Positions 25,632 to 33,827 of a DNA stretch of 64,000 nt are shown here, one piece after another (within the stretch, counting starts at the first letter, position 1; each line of letters begins with the position of its first letter). The DNA comes from Deinococcus yavapaiensis KR-236. GTDB lineage: Bacteria > Deinococcota > Deinococci > Deinococcales > Deinococcaceae. The position numbers and the translations under genes were made by a program. Location of the stretch: the NCBI RefSeq assembly GCF_003217515.1, contig NZ_QJSX01000017.1, forward strand, positions 1 to 64,000, read 5' to 3'. The notes beneath the pieces were generated by a model. That model had not been told where the DNA came from. It saw nothing but the letters and a program-made list of their open reading frames with translations, and made no database searches.

Positions 25632-26014
25632 ATGGCGTTCATCTTGGACGCGTGGTGGTGCCAGCGTCAAATGACTGGAGGCAGCGTCCATCCCCGCTGG
25701 TAAGAGACGCTGCTTGCTGACCAACGAAGGGGTCGAATCACGAGTCATGAAGCTATTTCACGGCTCGTGTCATTCCTCCTAGGTAGTCGACCGACACTAC
25801 ATCTCAACTCCAAAACAAGCAGTTGGGCATCGTTGAACGAGTCGATTCCAGGCAACACCAGAACCACGGGGTACGACGCGAGGTCGAAGTAACCTCGATC
25901 GTCTGCCCGCACATCACGAGGACGTGCCGGGCGTCACTCGTCCACGCGCGCCACTGTCCGCGGTGCATGGCAACCTTCAACTTCCCGCTTCGGACGCGGG
26001 TGAGGTCACTCGTC
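25632..26014. other. Intergenic region
   Basis: Upstream of the NmrA-like gene. A minus-strand frame of 70 codons (26016 to 25804) is open, but its composition (several Trp and Cys near the end) and lack of a ribosome binding site argue against a gene. Confidence 0.4.
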
Positions 26015-26152
26015 ATGACTGGTGGGCGGGAGGATCTCGATGCCGATCACGCCGAGCTCACCGCTGTGCTCGATGCGGTCGATGAAGTCCCCGTGTGCTT
26101 TGCCGAGCAGTTCAGCAACCTCGAGGCGATCCTACAGGCGGGCGGGGCGTAA
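26015..26152 (+). CDS. Small acidic ORF, 45 aa
   Basis: The frame (EDLDADHAELTAVLDAVDEV, then VCFAEQFSNLEAILQAGGA) has high third-position GC and the look of two amphipathic helices. ATG 26015 has no clear ribosome binding site and GTG three to five codons earlier is possible. It overlaps the opposite-strand candidate at 26047. Perhaps the tail of a larger gene lost upstream. Confidence 0.3.
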   Translation: MTGGREDLDADHAELTAVLDAVDEVPVCFAEQFSNLEAILQAGGA

Positions 26153-26304
26153 TTTGACTCCCCGGAGTGGAGTTCGTGGTCGGGGATTTCGGCGCGCATG
26201 ACGGACGTCCACAAGCGTTGGCGTTCGTGCGCCGTGGCGATCCCAGCGTGTTTGGCGTGCGTGGCGAGTTCACGAAGGCGGTCTTGCACCTTGCGTTTTC
26301 TCAA
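26047..26304 (-). CDS. Hypothetical protein, up to 85 aa, TTG start
   Basis: From TTG 26304 the first 48 codons (RKRKVQDRLRELATHAKHAG, HERQRLWTSVMRAEIPD) have strong coding bias and a basic helical pattern; beyond about 26165 the frame looks non-coding. It is therefore either a short gene with a damaged end or a fragment. No family recognised. Confidence 0.35.
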   Translation of the reverse strand: MRKRKVQDRLRELATHAKHAGIATAHERQRLWTSVMRAEIPDHELHSGESNYAPPACRIASRLLNCSAKHTGTSSTASSTAVSSA

Positions 26305-26524
26305 CGAGCCTGACCCTTGCGAGGGGAGCGCCAGTCTATTTGTACCGACAGTGATGGCGGCGCGCGTCGCGTTGGGCTTGGCGTGGAAGGCGAGCGCGAA
26401 TTACTCTTCGCGGTCTTGCGAGGTGAGTTCGGGTCGTGGGGTGGCGCGTCCCTTGGAGATCGCCTTCTGCGCCTTGCGCGTCATGCACTCAGGATGTGTC
26501 GGGCGCGGGGAGGGTTGTAGGGCG

Positions 26525-26549
26525 CAGGCCCTCCCGCCGGGAGGGCCTG
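26525..26549 (-). terminator. GC-rich hairpin after the lipoprotein gene
   Basis: Arms 26525-26535 and 26539-26549 are exact 11-bp complements with a GCC loop, 20 bases past the stop of the gene at 26569. No T-run follows, so it would be a weak or factor-assisted terminator. Confidence 0.5.
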
Positions 26550-26568
26550 GCATGAAAGGCGAGCGGTG

Positions 26569-27552
26569 TTACGGCAGTTGGAAGTCCTTCCCGGCGAACG
26601 ACACCAGGTACGTGGTCGGTGTGGGAACGTCGACTGCGTCAGGATTCAGTGTGAACGCGCGAACGCCCACGGTGTACGTTTTTCCAGCGCCAGCGGTCAA
26701 CGTCAAGTTTTTGAGGGTGCCTTGCGTTGCACCGCCGACATTGGCGGACGTGAGGAGGGTACACGCGAGGCGGCTGTTGAGGTTGCCCGTGCAGTCGTAC
26801 ACCTGCAGGTAGTACGTGGTGGCGCCCGGCACGGCACTCCACGTCGCGCGGACCGATGTCGTGCTGGCGGCCGTGACCGTCACGTTTGTCGGCGCGGGCA
26901 GCACTGGCGTGACGTCAAGAACGGAGGTGTCCTCGTAGACTTCTCCGTCGATTGTAGTGCTTGCTCTGTAGGTGCCTGCGACCGCGGCAGACGCGTGGAT
27001 GGCAGCTCTGAACGTCTTGTTGGCAGGGGCGGGGAAATTCAGTTGCCATCCTGCTGGGCCTTCGAGGTAGACGAAGGAATTCGGACTGGAGCCATCGGCG
27101 CGGCGTACCTTGACGAAGATGCCATGAAGTTTCGGCACGTCCGTGCTTGCGCCATTGTAGGTGGAGGCATTGTAGGTGCCCATCACCAAGTCGAGGCCGT
27201 ACGTGTCGAGTTGGATGCTGCGCGTGACGCCTCCTGTGGATGCGGTGATGGTGACAGGCGTGTCGCTGAGTTTTTTGATGGTGACGATTCCATAGTTGTC
27301 AACGGTCGCGACGTTGGAGTCACTCGACGTCCAAGCGATGGTTGCACCGGGAATGTCAACGCCGCCCGAGTCCTTCGCGGTGGCGTTGAGGTCGTACGTG
27401 CTGTTGACTTTGGCTTTGTTGTTGCTTGGGATGCCAGTCACGGCGATGGTGGCGATGGAGGGACCGGTCGACGCTGCGTTACAGGCGGCGAGCGTGAGCG
27501 TGAGGGCGAGGAGTCCGGCTGGGATGGTGGCCGCCTTGATTCCAGTGCTCAT
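26569..27552 (-). CDS. Lipoprotein with Ig-like and fibronectin-type domains
   Basis: 327 residues from ATG 27552 after GGAGGGAAACC. Lipobox Leu21-Ala-Ala-Cys24 (LTLTLAAC) shows export and lipid anchoring. Residues about 30-115 form a BIG_2-type Ig-like domain (TYDLNATAKDSGG, IAWTSSDSNVATVD, TITASTGG). A middle beta-rich region follows, then a fibronectin type III-like domain from about residue 225 (PAPTNVTVTAASTTSVRATW, TTYYLQVYD). No enzyme motif. It is likely a surface-exposed binding or structural protein. It lies in a decayed region but is itself intact. Confidence 0.88.
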   Translation of the reverse strand: MSTGIKAATIPAGLLALTLTLAACNAASTGPSIATIAVTGIPSNNKAKVNSTYDLNATAKDSGGVDIPGATIAWTSSDSNVATVDNYGIVTIKKLSDTPVTITASTGGVTRSIQLDTYGLDLVMGTYNASTYNGASTDVPKLHGIFVKVRRADGSSPNSFVYLEGPAGWQLNFPAPANKTFRAAIHASAAVAGTYRASTTIDGEVYEDTSVLDVTPVLPAPTNVTVTAASTTSVRATWSAVPGATTYYLQVYDCTGNLNSRLACTLLTSANVGGATQGTLKNLTLTAGAGKTYTVGVRAFTLNPDAVDVPTPTTYLVSFAGKDFQLP

Positions 27553-27726
27553 GGTTTCCCTCCTGCCTTCGGTGAGCTGGGAAAGAAACCTGCCTACCAA
27601 AGGTGAACGTAGCGTACGTGATGCGGGATTATGTAACGGTCAGTAAACGTAGTCAGGGCTACGGATGGACGTGCGGTGTTCTCGTTTAGTACACCTACGA
27701 TTCTTCTGAATTTCATTTGGTGCGTG

Positions 27727-27906
27727 TCATGGTCGCTGTCTCGTCTGAGGTCGCTGCTCGGTGAGGGTGCGGGCGCAGGCGATGATCGGGTCGTCGCTGC
27801 TCAGCAGGAAGACGTGGATGAGGAGTTGCTCGACTTCTTCGGGGGTGAGGGTGTCGCTGAGAAGGGCGAGGTAGCGTCGCGTGAACGCGTCGACGAGGGA
27901 GTTCAT
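27727..27906 (-). CDS. Small acidic protein, 59 aa
   Basis: ATG 27906 to TGA 27727. All codons show the strong G/C third-position preference. The product (MNSLVDAFTRRYLALLSDTL, then PEEVEQLLIHVFLLSSDDP) is helical and acidic in the middle. The ATG overlaps a TGA of a short upstream minus-strand frame (ATGA), hinting at coupling with a gene that has since been lost or replaced by the integrase relic on the other strand. Function unknown. Confidence 0.55.
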   Translation of the reverse strand: MNSLVDAFTRRYLALLSDTLTPEEVEQLLIHVFLLSSDDPIIACARTLTEQRPQTRQRP

Positions 27907-27939
27907 GCGTGCGCTGCTTTCTCGAGTGCGCGTTGGGCG

Positions 27940-28267
27940 ATGGCGTTGGTGCGTGAAGGCAGCCGCCGCAAACGCCCTGACAGCAGGTGGGAAGCCCGCT
28001 ACACCGCGGGTGGCCCCCGGCCGTAAGCAAATCCAAGAGCATCTACGGCAAGGCTCGCGCGGCCGTCACCGAGAAACTCACAACTGCGCTCACGGAAACC
28101 GTCCTTACCGAGGCGGGGTGGGTGCGAGGACGGTGGCGGACATTGCGGGACACGCAGACGTCTCGATCCCCTTGAAGTTGTACCCGCACTCCCCCGCGGA
28201 GGAGCGTAAAGCGGCGTTGTTGCGCGCGTCGGCTGGGCTGGGTGAATTGCTGGATGCGAACTCGTAG
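27940..28267 (+). pseudogene. Tyrosine recombinase (phage-type integrase) relic
   Basis: The N-terminal arm-binding part is recognisable: REGSRRKRPDSRWEARYTAG from ATG 27940, a stop at 28024-28026, then in another frame KSKSIYGKARAAVTEKLTTA (27.98-28.1 kb). The core-binding and most of the catalytic domain are gone. The last piece VADIAGHADVSIPLKLYPHS runs into ERKAALL and ends at 28267; GHxxxxxxxxxYxH contains the final catalytic His and the nucleophile Tyr. So the gene is joined from both ends by an internal deletion. No attachment site or tRNA is visible beside it. Confidence 0.85.
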
Positions 28268-28276
28268 GGGGAGGGG

Positions 28277-28309
28277 TAGCCCGAAAGGGCTAGACGCGTC
28301 GTCCTTTTT
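28277..28309 (+). terminator. Possible terminator after the integrase relic
   Basis: A six-bp stem TAGCCC/GGGCTA with a GAAA tetraloop (28277-28292) is followed 12 bases later by TTTTT (28305-28309). The gap between stem and T-run makes its efficiency doubtful. Confidence 0.4.
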
Positions 28310-28512
28310 GTTCTTGCCAACTGCTTGCTGTAGGGTTTGGAATGCTGTGTTTGGCGGCGTGTCCCTCGGTTTTCGCGTGCGTAACGCTGGTGTATTGAGG
28401 TTATTTGTAGAGGCGTAGGGGTACGGTTAGGGGTATCAGGGCATGACTTTTGAGAAGGTCCGTGCTGAACGCCTGCTTTAGTCTGGGGCAGTCATGGAGA
28501 AGTCCCTTGTAA

Positions 28513-28758
28513 ACACCATTCATTGCCAGTGCGACCGATCCTATCGGTTTCGGCATCAAGGCTCAGAACACCTTGTTTACGTATTCGACAAGCGATGGCC
28601 GTGGAGTAAACCTGCGTGGCGCCTTTGGGGGATGTGGCCGTCAACCATCGAAAAATTCGTGTGTAAATGCGGGCGGAACTTACACGTTCATCGGCGGTGA
28701 TGCCTACTGGGCCGTCAACTTTGGACCGGTGCCACCCGAGGCGGAGAGCGCACGCTGA
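28513..28758 (+). pseudogene. C-terminal fragment of an unknown exported-type protein
   Basis: Directly after a TAA (28510-28512) the frame reads TPFIASATDPIGFGIKAQNT, LFTYSTSDGRGVNLRGAFGG, two cysteines (FGGCG and KNSCVN, likely a disulfide) and TYTFIGGDAYWAVNFG, ending at TGA 28758. It looks like a compact beta-rich end of a longer protein. Codon use is less G/C-biased than its neighbours. A competing 68-codon frame from ATG 28494 is less protein-like. No family recognised. Confidence 0.45.
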
Positions 28759-28799
28759 AGGGGAAATCGAGCCGTTCCGAGGACGGCGAGGAGGACCCA

Positions 28800-29538
28800 A
28801 TGATCCAGCCGTCAGGTCACGCCACCGCCACCACGTTCCCGAGAGGTCAGGGAGTACGCGTGGCCGTGCTGCTAACCGCCCTCAACATGCTCGTCGCCGC
28901 GACCGTCGGGTTGATCGCGCTGAAGTTTACGTACAGCGTGAACGCGTCGCTCGTGGCGCTCGTCGTGATGAGCGTCTTCACGCCCCTCGTCGTGAAGGCG
29001 CTGAGGTTCTGGGAGGAGGTGGGGTTGAACCGGCCCCACGCGTGGCGCGTGCTGATAGTGCCCTTCTGGTGACGCTGGTCCTGCCGTCCCTGGGAGGCAT
29101 GCACGTTCCGTCCGCCAGGACGATCCTGCTGCTCGCGAGCGGGCACCGGCTGACCGGCTGGCACGAGGAGTTGTGGTCACGTGGGCTGATCCTGCGGCTG
29201 CTGAGCTCCTCGGGGGTGCGGCGCGCCGTGGTGGTGTCGTCGCTGTTGTTCGCCGCGCTGCACCTCGGGAACGTCCTTTACCGCGAGCCCTTGATCGTGG
29301 CGGCGAGGCGGTGGGCGAGCTGTGCTTGGGCATGGCGTACGCCGCTGTTCGGATGCGGACGAGGTCGTTGTGGCCGGCGATGCTGGTGCACGCCCTACAT
29401 GACTTCACGCTGCACTTCACGACGTTCCCGGTAATCGCGCTGAACGTCTTCCAGGACGTGGTGCTGCCGGCATACGCGCTTGTCGTGCTGCGTGGCGTAC
29501 CTCAGGCAGCGGCGACACCCGACCCTTCGACGCCTTGA
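28800..29538 (+). pseudogene. CPBP intramembrane glutamic endopeptidase, broken by two frameshifts
   Basis: Starts at ATG 28800 (GAGGAGG upstream). Frame one gives two membrane helices and stops at 29072; near 29060 the sense passes to a second frame (LVTLVLPSLGG ... WHEELWSRGLILRLL), and near 29300 to a third (GEAVGELCLGMAYAAVRMRT ... WPAMLVHALHDFTLHF) up to TGA 29538. Motif 1 EExxxR (EELWSR) and the later LHLGN and HALHD motifs are the catalytic signatures of CPBP/Abi proteases. The intact protein would have about 245 residues. Both junctions can be repaired by single-base changes, so the loss is recent or these are sequence errors. Confidence 0.82.
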
Positions 29539-29616
29539 ACAAGCCCGCCTGACCTTTACCCGAACGTCGTGCCTGAGCGGGGTGTGGACGTGCGCGGATG
29601 CAGTCGGGGCGGGCAG

Positions 29617-30063
29617 TCAGCTGCAGGTGGCGGACGCGACGGCATTCAAGTTGCGAGCCACCGTCCCGAGCAGTTCGCGTAGGGCACCGAGCTGAGCTTC
29701 GTCGAGTCCAGCGCCCGACACCTCGGCCAGATCGCGCCAAAGTCCCTCGATGTCTGCCCGCAGCCCATGTGCCTGCTCGGTCGGCGCGATGCGCAGACTG
29801 CGCCCGTCGGTCGGGTCCGTGCGGCGTTCGAGCAATCCGGACGACTCCATGCGAGAGACCATCTTGTTGATGGTGGGGGCCTGCACGCCGAGGCGGTCCG
29901 CGAGGGTCGATTGCGTCTGGGGGCCTTCGTTCCAAAGCACGAACAGCAGTTGCTCCTGGCCTGGATGTAAGCCGCGCTCGGCGAGTAGGGTGGTGGTGCG
30001 GGCACGGTGGGCGCGGCACACGGCGATGATCAGCTCGTTCAAGCCGGACTGGGAAGGCAGCAT
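29617..30063 (-). CDS. MarR-family transcriptional regulator
   Basis: 148 residues from ATG 30063. Winged HTH: HPGQEQLLFVLWNEGPQTQS, TLADRLGVQAPTINKMVSRM as recognition helix, and the wing LLERRTDPTDGRSLRI with the conserved DxRS. It is the second gene of the unit starting at 30509, 32 bases after the DUF6069 gene. The twin palindromes upstream of that gene are its likely operators. A pair of cysteines (one near the N-terminal helix, one at the end) is present but nothing shows redox sensing. Confidence 0.9.
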   Translation of the reverse strand: MLPSQSGLNELIIAVCRAHRARTTTLLAERGLHPGQEQLLFVLWNEGPQTQSTLADRLGVQAPTINKMVSRMESSGLLERRTDPTDGRSLRIAPTEQAHGLRADIEGLWRDLAEVSGAGLDEAQLGALRELLGTVARNLNAVASATCS

Positions 30064-30095
30064 GGTGTCATATGGTATCCGTTCGTTCTGTGTCG

Positions 30096-30509
30096 TCACT
30101 TGGCGTGGCGGCCAGACGGGGCGAGCAACGGAATCAGCCACACCACGATCACGCCGACGATGATGTGCAAGGGGGCGGTGGCGAGGGCGAATCCCTCGTG
30201 AAGCGGCTGGATGAATTGCGGGAGGGTGCTGAGGACGGCGAAGGTGACGCCGACCGCACGGAAGATCAGGGTGGCGTTCGTGACACGACGGGCCAATCGC
30301 TGATACAGCAGTGCGCCGATCAAGGCCGGAAGGATGGCTGTCACGGTGATGGACAAGAGGTTGAGCTCCTCATAGGCGCGTCCGGTGACGGCGACCGACG
30401 CGTAGTACCACGCGTTGGCGACGATAGCGGCAACGACGCCTGCGATCAGACCCGCGCGCAGGGCGGTCGGGATTGCGGGAACGGTGGTTGTCTGAGCGGT
30501 CTGGGTCAT
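30096..30509 (-). CDS. DUF6069-like four-helix membrane protein
   Basis: 137 residues from ATG 30509 after CGAGGAGACC. Four hydrophobic segments are clear: RAGLIAGVVAAIVANAWYYA, SITVTAILPALIGALLY, FRAVGVTFAVLSTL and APLHIIVGVIVVWLIPLL. The length and the N-terminal AGLIAGVVAAxxN pattern match the DUF6069 family of unknown function. It heads the operon with the MarR regulator, so it is probably induced by that regulator's ligand. Cytoplasmic membrane. Confidence 0.82.
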   Translation of the reverse strand: MTQTAQTTTVPAIPTALRAGLIAGVVAAIVANAWYYASVAVTGRAYEELNLLSITVTAILPALIGALLYQRLARRVTNATLIFRAVGVTFAVLSTLPQFIQPLHEGFALATAPLHIIVGVIVVWLIPLLAPSGRHAK

Positions 30510-30601
30510 ACTGGTCTCCTCGGGTTGAATGCACGTCACTCGTTTGGATGAGCCGCGCGACCAGGGGTCCTTTCGGAAGCGGATTCAATCGCGGTCACTG
30601 A

Positions 30602-30646
30602 TTAGCCGGCTAAGAATAAGTTAGCCGGCTAATCTAAATTTGTCAA
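30602..30646 (-). promoter_or_regulatory. Promoter with twin MarR-type palindromes
   Basis: TTAGCCGGCTAA occurs exactly twice, at 30602-30613 and 30621-30632. The minus-strand promoter is TTGACA (30646-30641), 17 bases, TAACTT (30623-30618); the right palindrome covers the spacer and reaches the -10, the left one covers the start region. This layout fits tight repression of the DUF6069-marR operon by its own MarR. Confidence 0.8.
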
Positions 30647-30904
30647 GTCCAGATCGCCGTGAGGTTGAGAGACGAAAAGTGAATAGCCAGGCGGCCCCCA
30701 AATGAGGGCGGAACCTTCCGATTCGTACAAGGCGGTCCGTGCATTCGGCAAGGTCGCGGCGGTCACCGTGGCGGACAGCACGCCCGAGCCGAGCACCACG
30801 CCGATCTAAGGTAAAAATACAGGCGGTCAAGGAGAAAGCACGCCGAGGCGCGAAGGATCATCGACGCGGCGCCAATTCACGACACCTCGAAAGGTAGGAT
30901 GCTC

Positions 30905-31747
30905 ATGGACCTCTTCGTCTTCCGCCCCCTCTGGGGCGTCGCGACGCCCCTACGTGACGCGCTTCCCGCCTTCCGCGCCCAAGGATACCGAGGCGTGGAA
31001 GCACCCCTCCCGGACGTGGCGCACGCCTCGGGCTTCAAGGCACTCGTGCGCGAGCACGACCTCGAATACATCCCGCTGATCTTCACCAGCGATCTCGGCG
31101 ACGGGGCCCCCAACTTCAAGGCGCATTTGGACAGCTTCCAGCGGGAACTCGACGTGGCGTTGACCTTCGCGCCGACCCTCGTGAACGTGCACGCGGGCGT
31201 CGATCATTGGAGCGAACGTGAAGCGGACGCGTTCTTCGCGGGCGCGCTCGACGTCGAGCGCAACGCTCCCGTGCCCGTCGCGTTCGAGACGCATCGTGGC
31301 CGCACGCTCTTCACGCCTTGGGCCACGCGCAGGCTCGTCGAGACCTTCCCGGACTTGCGCCTCACCGCCGACTTCAGCCACTGGGTGTGCGTGTGCGAGC
31401 GTCTCCTCGACGATCAACTCGACACGTTTCACCGAATCGCACCGCACGTCGTGCACATTCATGCGCGCGTCGGCTTCGAGGAAGGACCGCAAGTCTCCGA
31501 TCCACGCGCGCCCGAGTTCGACCTTCACCTGAAAACGCACGAACGGTGGTGGACCCTCGTGTGGGAAGCGCAACGAGCGCGAGGCGCGCAGCGCTCGACG
31601 CTCACGCCCGAGTTCGGCCCACCGCCGTACCAACCGGTCTTGCCGTACACGCGGGCGCCCGTCGCCCCGCTCGCCGACATCTGTGATTGGATGGCGAACC
31701 GTCAAGCCGAGCGGTTCGCGAACTTCGAGCGCGCTCGAATCCCGTGA
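30905..31747 (+). CDS. Sugar phosphate isomerase/epimerase-like TIM-barrel protein
   Basis: 280 residues from ATG 30905 (an ATG two codons earlier is also possible; AAGGTAGG lies upstream). Xylose-isomerase-like TIM barrel: FRAQGYRGVEAPLPD, LVNVHAGVDHWS, VAFETHRGR, LRLTADFSHWVCV, VVHIHARVGF and LTPEFGPPPY. The Glu in FETH, Asp in DFSHW, His in HIHAR and Glu in TPEFG are the expected metal ligands. Family members isomerise sugars, inositol derivatives or hydroxypyruvate. Stands alone; about 250 bases upstream are without an intact gene. Confidence 0.88.
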   Translation: MDLFVFRPLWGVATPLRDALPAFRAQGYRGVEAPLPDVAHASGFKALVREHDLEYIPLIFTSDLGDGAPNFKAHLDSFQRELDVALTFAPTLVNVHAGVDHWSEREADAFFAGALDVERNAPVPVAFETHRGRTLFTPWATRRLVETFPDLRLTADFSHWVCVCERLLDDQLDTFHRIAPHVVHIHARVGFEEGPQVSDPRAPEFDLHLKTHERWWTLVWEAQRARGAQRSTLTPEFGPPPYQPVLPYTRAPVAPLADICDWMANRQAERFANFERARIP

Positions 31748-32087
31748 CGAAGGTCGGCCTACAACCGGGAATCGGAGTGCTACGGTGATCTTCCATGTCC
31801 AGGTACCACTTCGAAACCGCGAGGACCAGGACGCCTTGTGGATCACGACGTCGATCCTCGGCGAGGCTCCTTCGAACTATCCTGGCAGCACTCGGAGGAA
31901 GCCGCGCCGAATTTGGCGAAATCGCGTGTGCCGCGCTCGTTTCGAGCTGTGAAAGCGGCCGTGCGCCCGAGGAACGTCTCCTGGTAGGAAGTGCACGTTC
32001 CGAGATGTCCGGCGACCGCTCGGTGCGGCGCGGCGCGGTGAACCTCCGGTGTCGAGCCGGGCGGCGTCTCATCGATGCGAGGCCGTC
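31748..32087. other. Intergenic region
   Basis: No gene with convincing bias. GAGG before the ATG at 32088 serves the EamA gene; no promoter could be fixed. Confidence 0.45.
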
Positions 32088-32969
32088 ATGATCTCGGCTT
32101 GGCGGGCGGCCCTGCCGTTCGCCTTCGTGCTGTTGTGGAGTACCGGATTCGTCGGCGCGAAGCTGGGGTTTCCGTACGCGGAACCGTTCACGTTCTTGAG
32201 CATTCGCTACGCCCTCACGGTGCTGTTGCTGCTGGTCATCGCGTTCGTCACTCGCACCGCCTGGCCGCGCGGCTGGCGCGAGGTGGGGCACATCGCGCTC
32301 AGCGGCCTCCTTCTGCACGCCCTTTACCTCAGCGGCACGTGGTACAGCATCTACCTGGGCCTTCCGGCGGGCGTCGCCGCGCTCATCGGGGGGTTGCAGC
32401 CGATCCTCACGGCGGCGATCTCCCCGCTGTTCGGCGACCGCGTCACGCCACGGGTTTGGGGGGGATTGCTGCTCGGGTTGAGCGGCGTGACGCTGGTCGT
32501 GATCGAGAAGCTACTGCTCGCGCAGCACCAGCCGCTCGCCGCTGGCGCTCTGCTCGCCTCGGGCATCGGACTTCTGTCCACCACGGTGGGCACGCTGCAT
32601 CAAAAGCACTTCTCCGCGCGGATGCCATTGGTGAGCGGCACGATCGTTCAGTACGCCGCGACCCTCGTGGTGGTGTGGCCCGCCGCATTGATGTTCGAGA
32701 GCAGGCGAATCATCTGGTCGGGGTCGTTCGTCTTCGCGCTGAGCTGGCTGATCTTGGCGCTCTCGGTCGGCGCGGTCTTTCTGCTGCTGTACCTGTTGCG
32801 TTCTCGCAGCACCACGCGGGTCACCAGCTTGCTGTACCTCGTGCCGCCCGCGACCGCCGTGGAGGCGTACCTGCTCTTTCACGAAACGCTCGGGCTGGGC
32901 GCCGTGGTGGGCATGTTGGTCGTGGCGGGCGGCGTGTGGCTCGTCGCGACCGACCGGAAGGCCACCTGA
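32088..32969 (+). CDS. EamA/DMT-family transporter
   Basis: 293 residues, ATG 32088. Two EamA repeats give ten predicted membrane helices: the first begins LPFAFVLLWSTGFVGAKLG, the second ALLASGIGLLSTTVGTLHQK. Conserved drug/metabolite-transporter features include RYALTVLLLL in helix 2, GLQPILTAAISPLFG at the end of the first repeat and LVPPATAVEAYLLFHE near the end. It probably exports amino acids or related metabolites. A strong terminator follows 26 bases downstream. Confidence 0.92.
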   Translation: MISAWRAALPFAFVLLWSTGFVGAKLGFPYAEPFTFLSIRYALTVLLLLVIAFVTRTAWPRGWREVGHIALSGLLLHALYLSGTWYSIYLGLPAGVAALIGGLQPILTAAISPLFGDRVTPRVWGGLLLGLSGVTLVVIEKLLLAQHQPLAAGALLASGIGLLSTTVGTLHQKHFSARMPLVSGTIVQYAATLVVVWPAALMFESRRIIWSGSFVFALSWLILALSVGAVFLLLYLLRSRSTTRVTSLLYLVPPATAVEAYLLFHETLGLGAVVGMLVVAGGVWLVATDRKAT

Positions 32970-32995
32970 CCGCCCGCGACGTGATGCGAGCAGGG

Positions 32996-33026
32996 CGGGC
33001 GGCGGAAATTTCCGCCGCCCGGTTTT
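32996..33026 (+). terminator. Intrinsic terminator after EamA gene
   Basis: A 26-bp perfect palindrome (13-bp arms 32996-33008 and 33009-33021, effective loop of a few bases at AAATTT) is followed by GTTTT (33022-33026). It separates the plus-strand exporter from the convergent regulator whose stop is at 33027. Confidence 0.85.
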
Positions 33027-33638
33027 CTATCCTCCGCTTCGGCCGATGGTGAGGCGGCAGGCCCGTTCGCCGTCTCGCTGGCAGGCGGGCCGTTCCGCTG
33101 GCAGGCCCGTGGCGAGGGTCAGGACGCGTGGCGCGAGATCGCAGACGGCTTCGAACTTGCGGCCGACGGCAAGGTACGGGCAGTTGTAGGCGTGAACTTC
33201 CCACCCGCCCGGTGTTCGTTCGAGGTCGACCAGCGGGCCTGAGAGGTCGAGGTGGTGGACGGCGGCTTTGAGGCGGTCCTCGCCGTTGAGACCGTGAAGT
33301 TTGGGGGTGAGTTCGTGAACGAGGTGTTCGGTGAGGTGCGTCATCAGGGCCGGAAGTTCCCCGTGGGCGTTGGCCGTGGTGAGGACCAGCTCCAGCAACT
33401 GGCGGTATTGCTTCGGAAACAAGCCTTCGGCGGTGTCGGTGAGCTGGTACGTCTTCGCGGGCCGACCGACGCCGTCGGAGTCGACAGGACCGCCTTGCTG
33501 CACGAAGCCTTGACGTTCGAGCAGGTGCAGGTGATGGCGAACGGCGGTCTCCGCCAAGCCGAGATGATCGATGAGTTGCTTGATGGTCGTCGGTCCGTTG
33601 CGCTTGAGGTGGGCCAGCATCGCCTCGCGTGACTCCAT
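33027..33638 (-). CDS. SufR-like winged-helix regulator with C-terminal cysteines
   Basis: 203 residues from ATG 33638 (GTG two codons earlier possible). N-terminal ArsR/DeoR-type HTH: TTIKQLIDHLGLAETAVRHH, then GRPAKTYQLTDTAEGLFPKQ as wing. The C-terminal part contains Cys-x12-Cys (NCPYLAVGRKFEAVC), then Cys after 19 and Cys after 7 residues (ACQRDGERAC). In SufR, Cys-x12-Cys begins the iron-sulfur cluster site; here the further spacing differs, so an Fe-S or metal site is likely but not proven. Divergent from the copper-domain protein at 33828, which it may control. Confidence 0.78.
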   Translation of the reverse strand: MESREAMLAHLKRNGPTTIKQLIDHLGLAETAVRHHLHLLERQGFVQQGGPVDSDGVGRPAKTYQLTDTAEGLFPKQYRQLLELVLTTANAHGELPALMTHLTEHLVHELTPKLHGLNGEDRLKAAVHHLDLSGPLVDLERTPGGWEVHAYNCPYLAVGRKFEAVCDLAPRVLTLATGLPAERPACQRDGERACRLTIGRSGG

Positions 33639-33827
33639 TTCCACAATTTACGCTATTGCATTAGGGATTATGCGCCGCTACGGTAAAGAAAGCGCTTCGG
33701 ACGGTTCCAAGCCCACCAGACCGAAGGGCACGCACCGAAGTCCCTCGAGCACGTCGAACGTCACACGACCGATGCAGAGCGACCATCTTCCCTTACGCCT
33801 CGTTATCCTCTTGCGGGAGGTCTACTT

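Noticed and set aside
25804..26016. 70-codon minus-strand frame with several Trp and Cys
   Set aside because: No ribosome binding site and no G/C third-position preference; its start overlaps that of the opposite small ORF.
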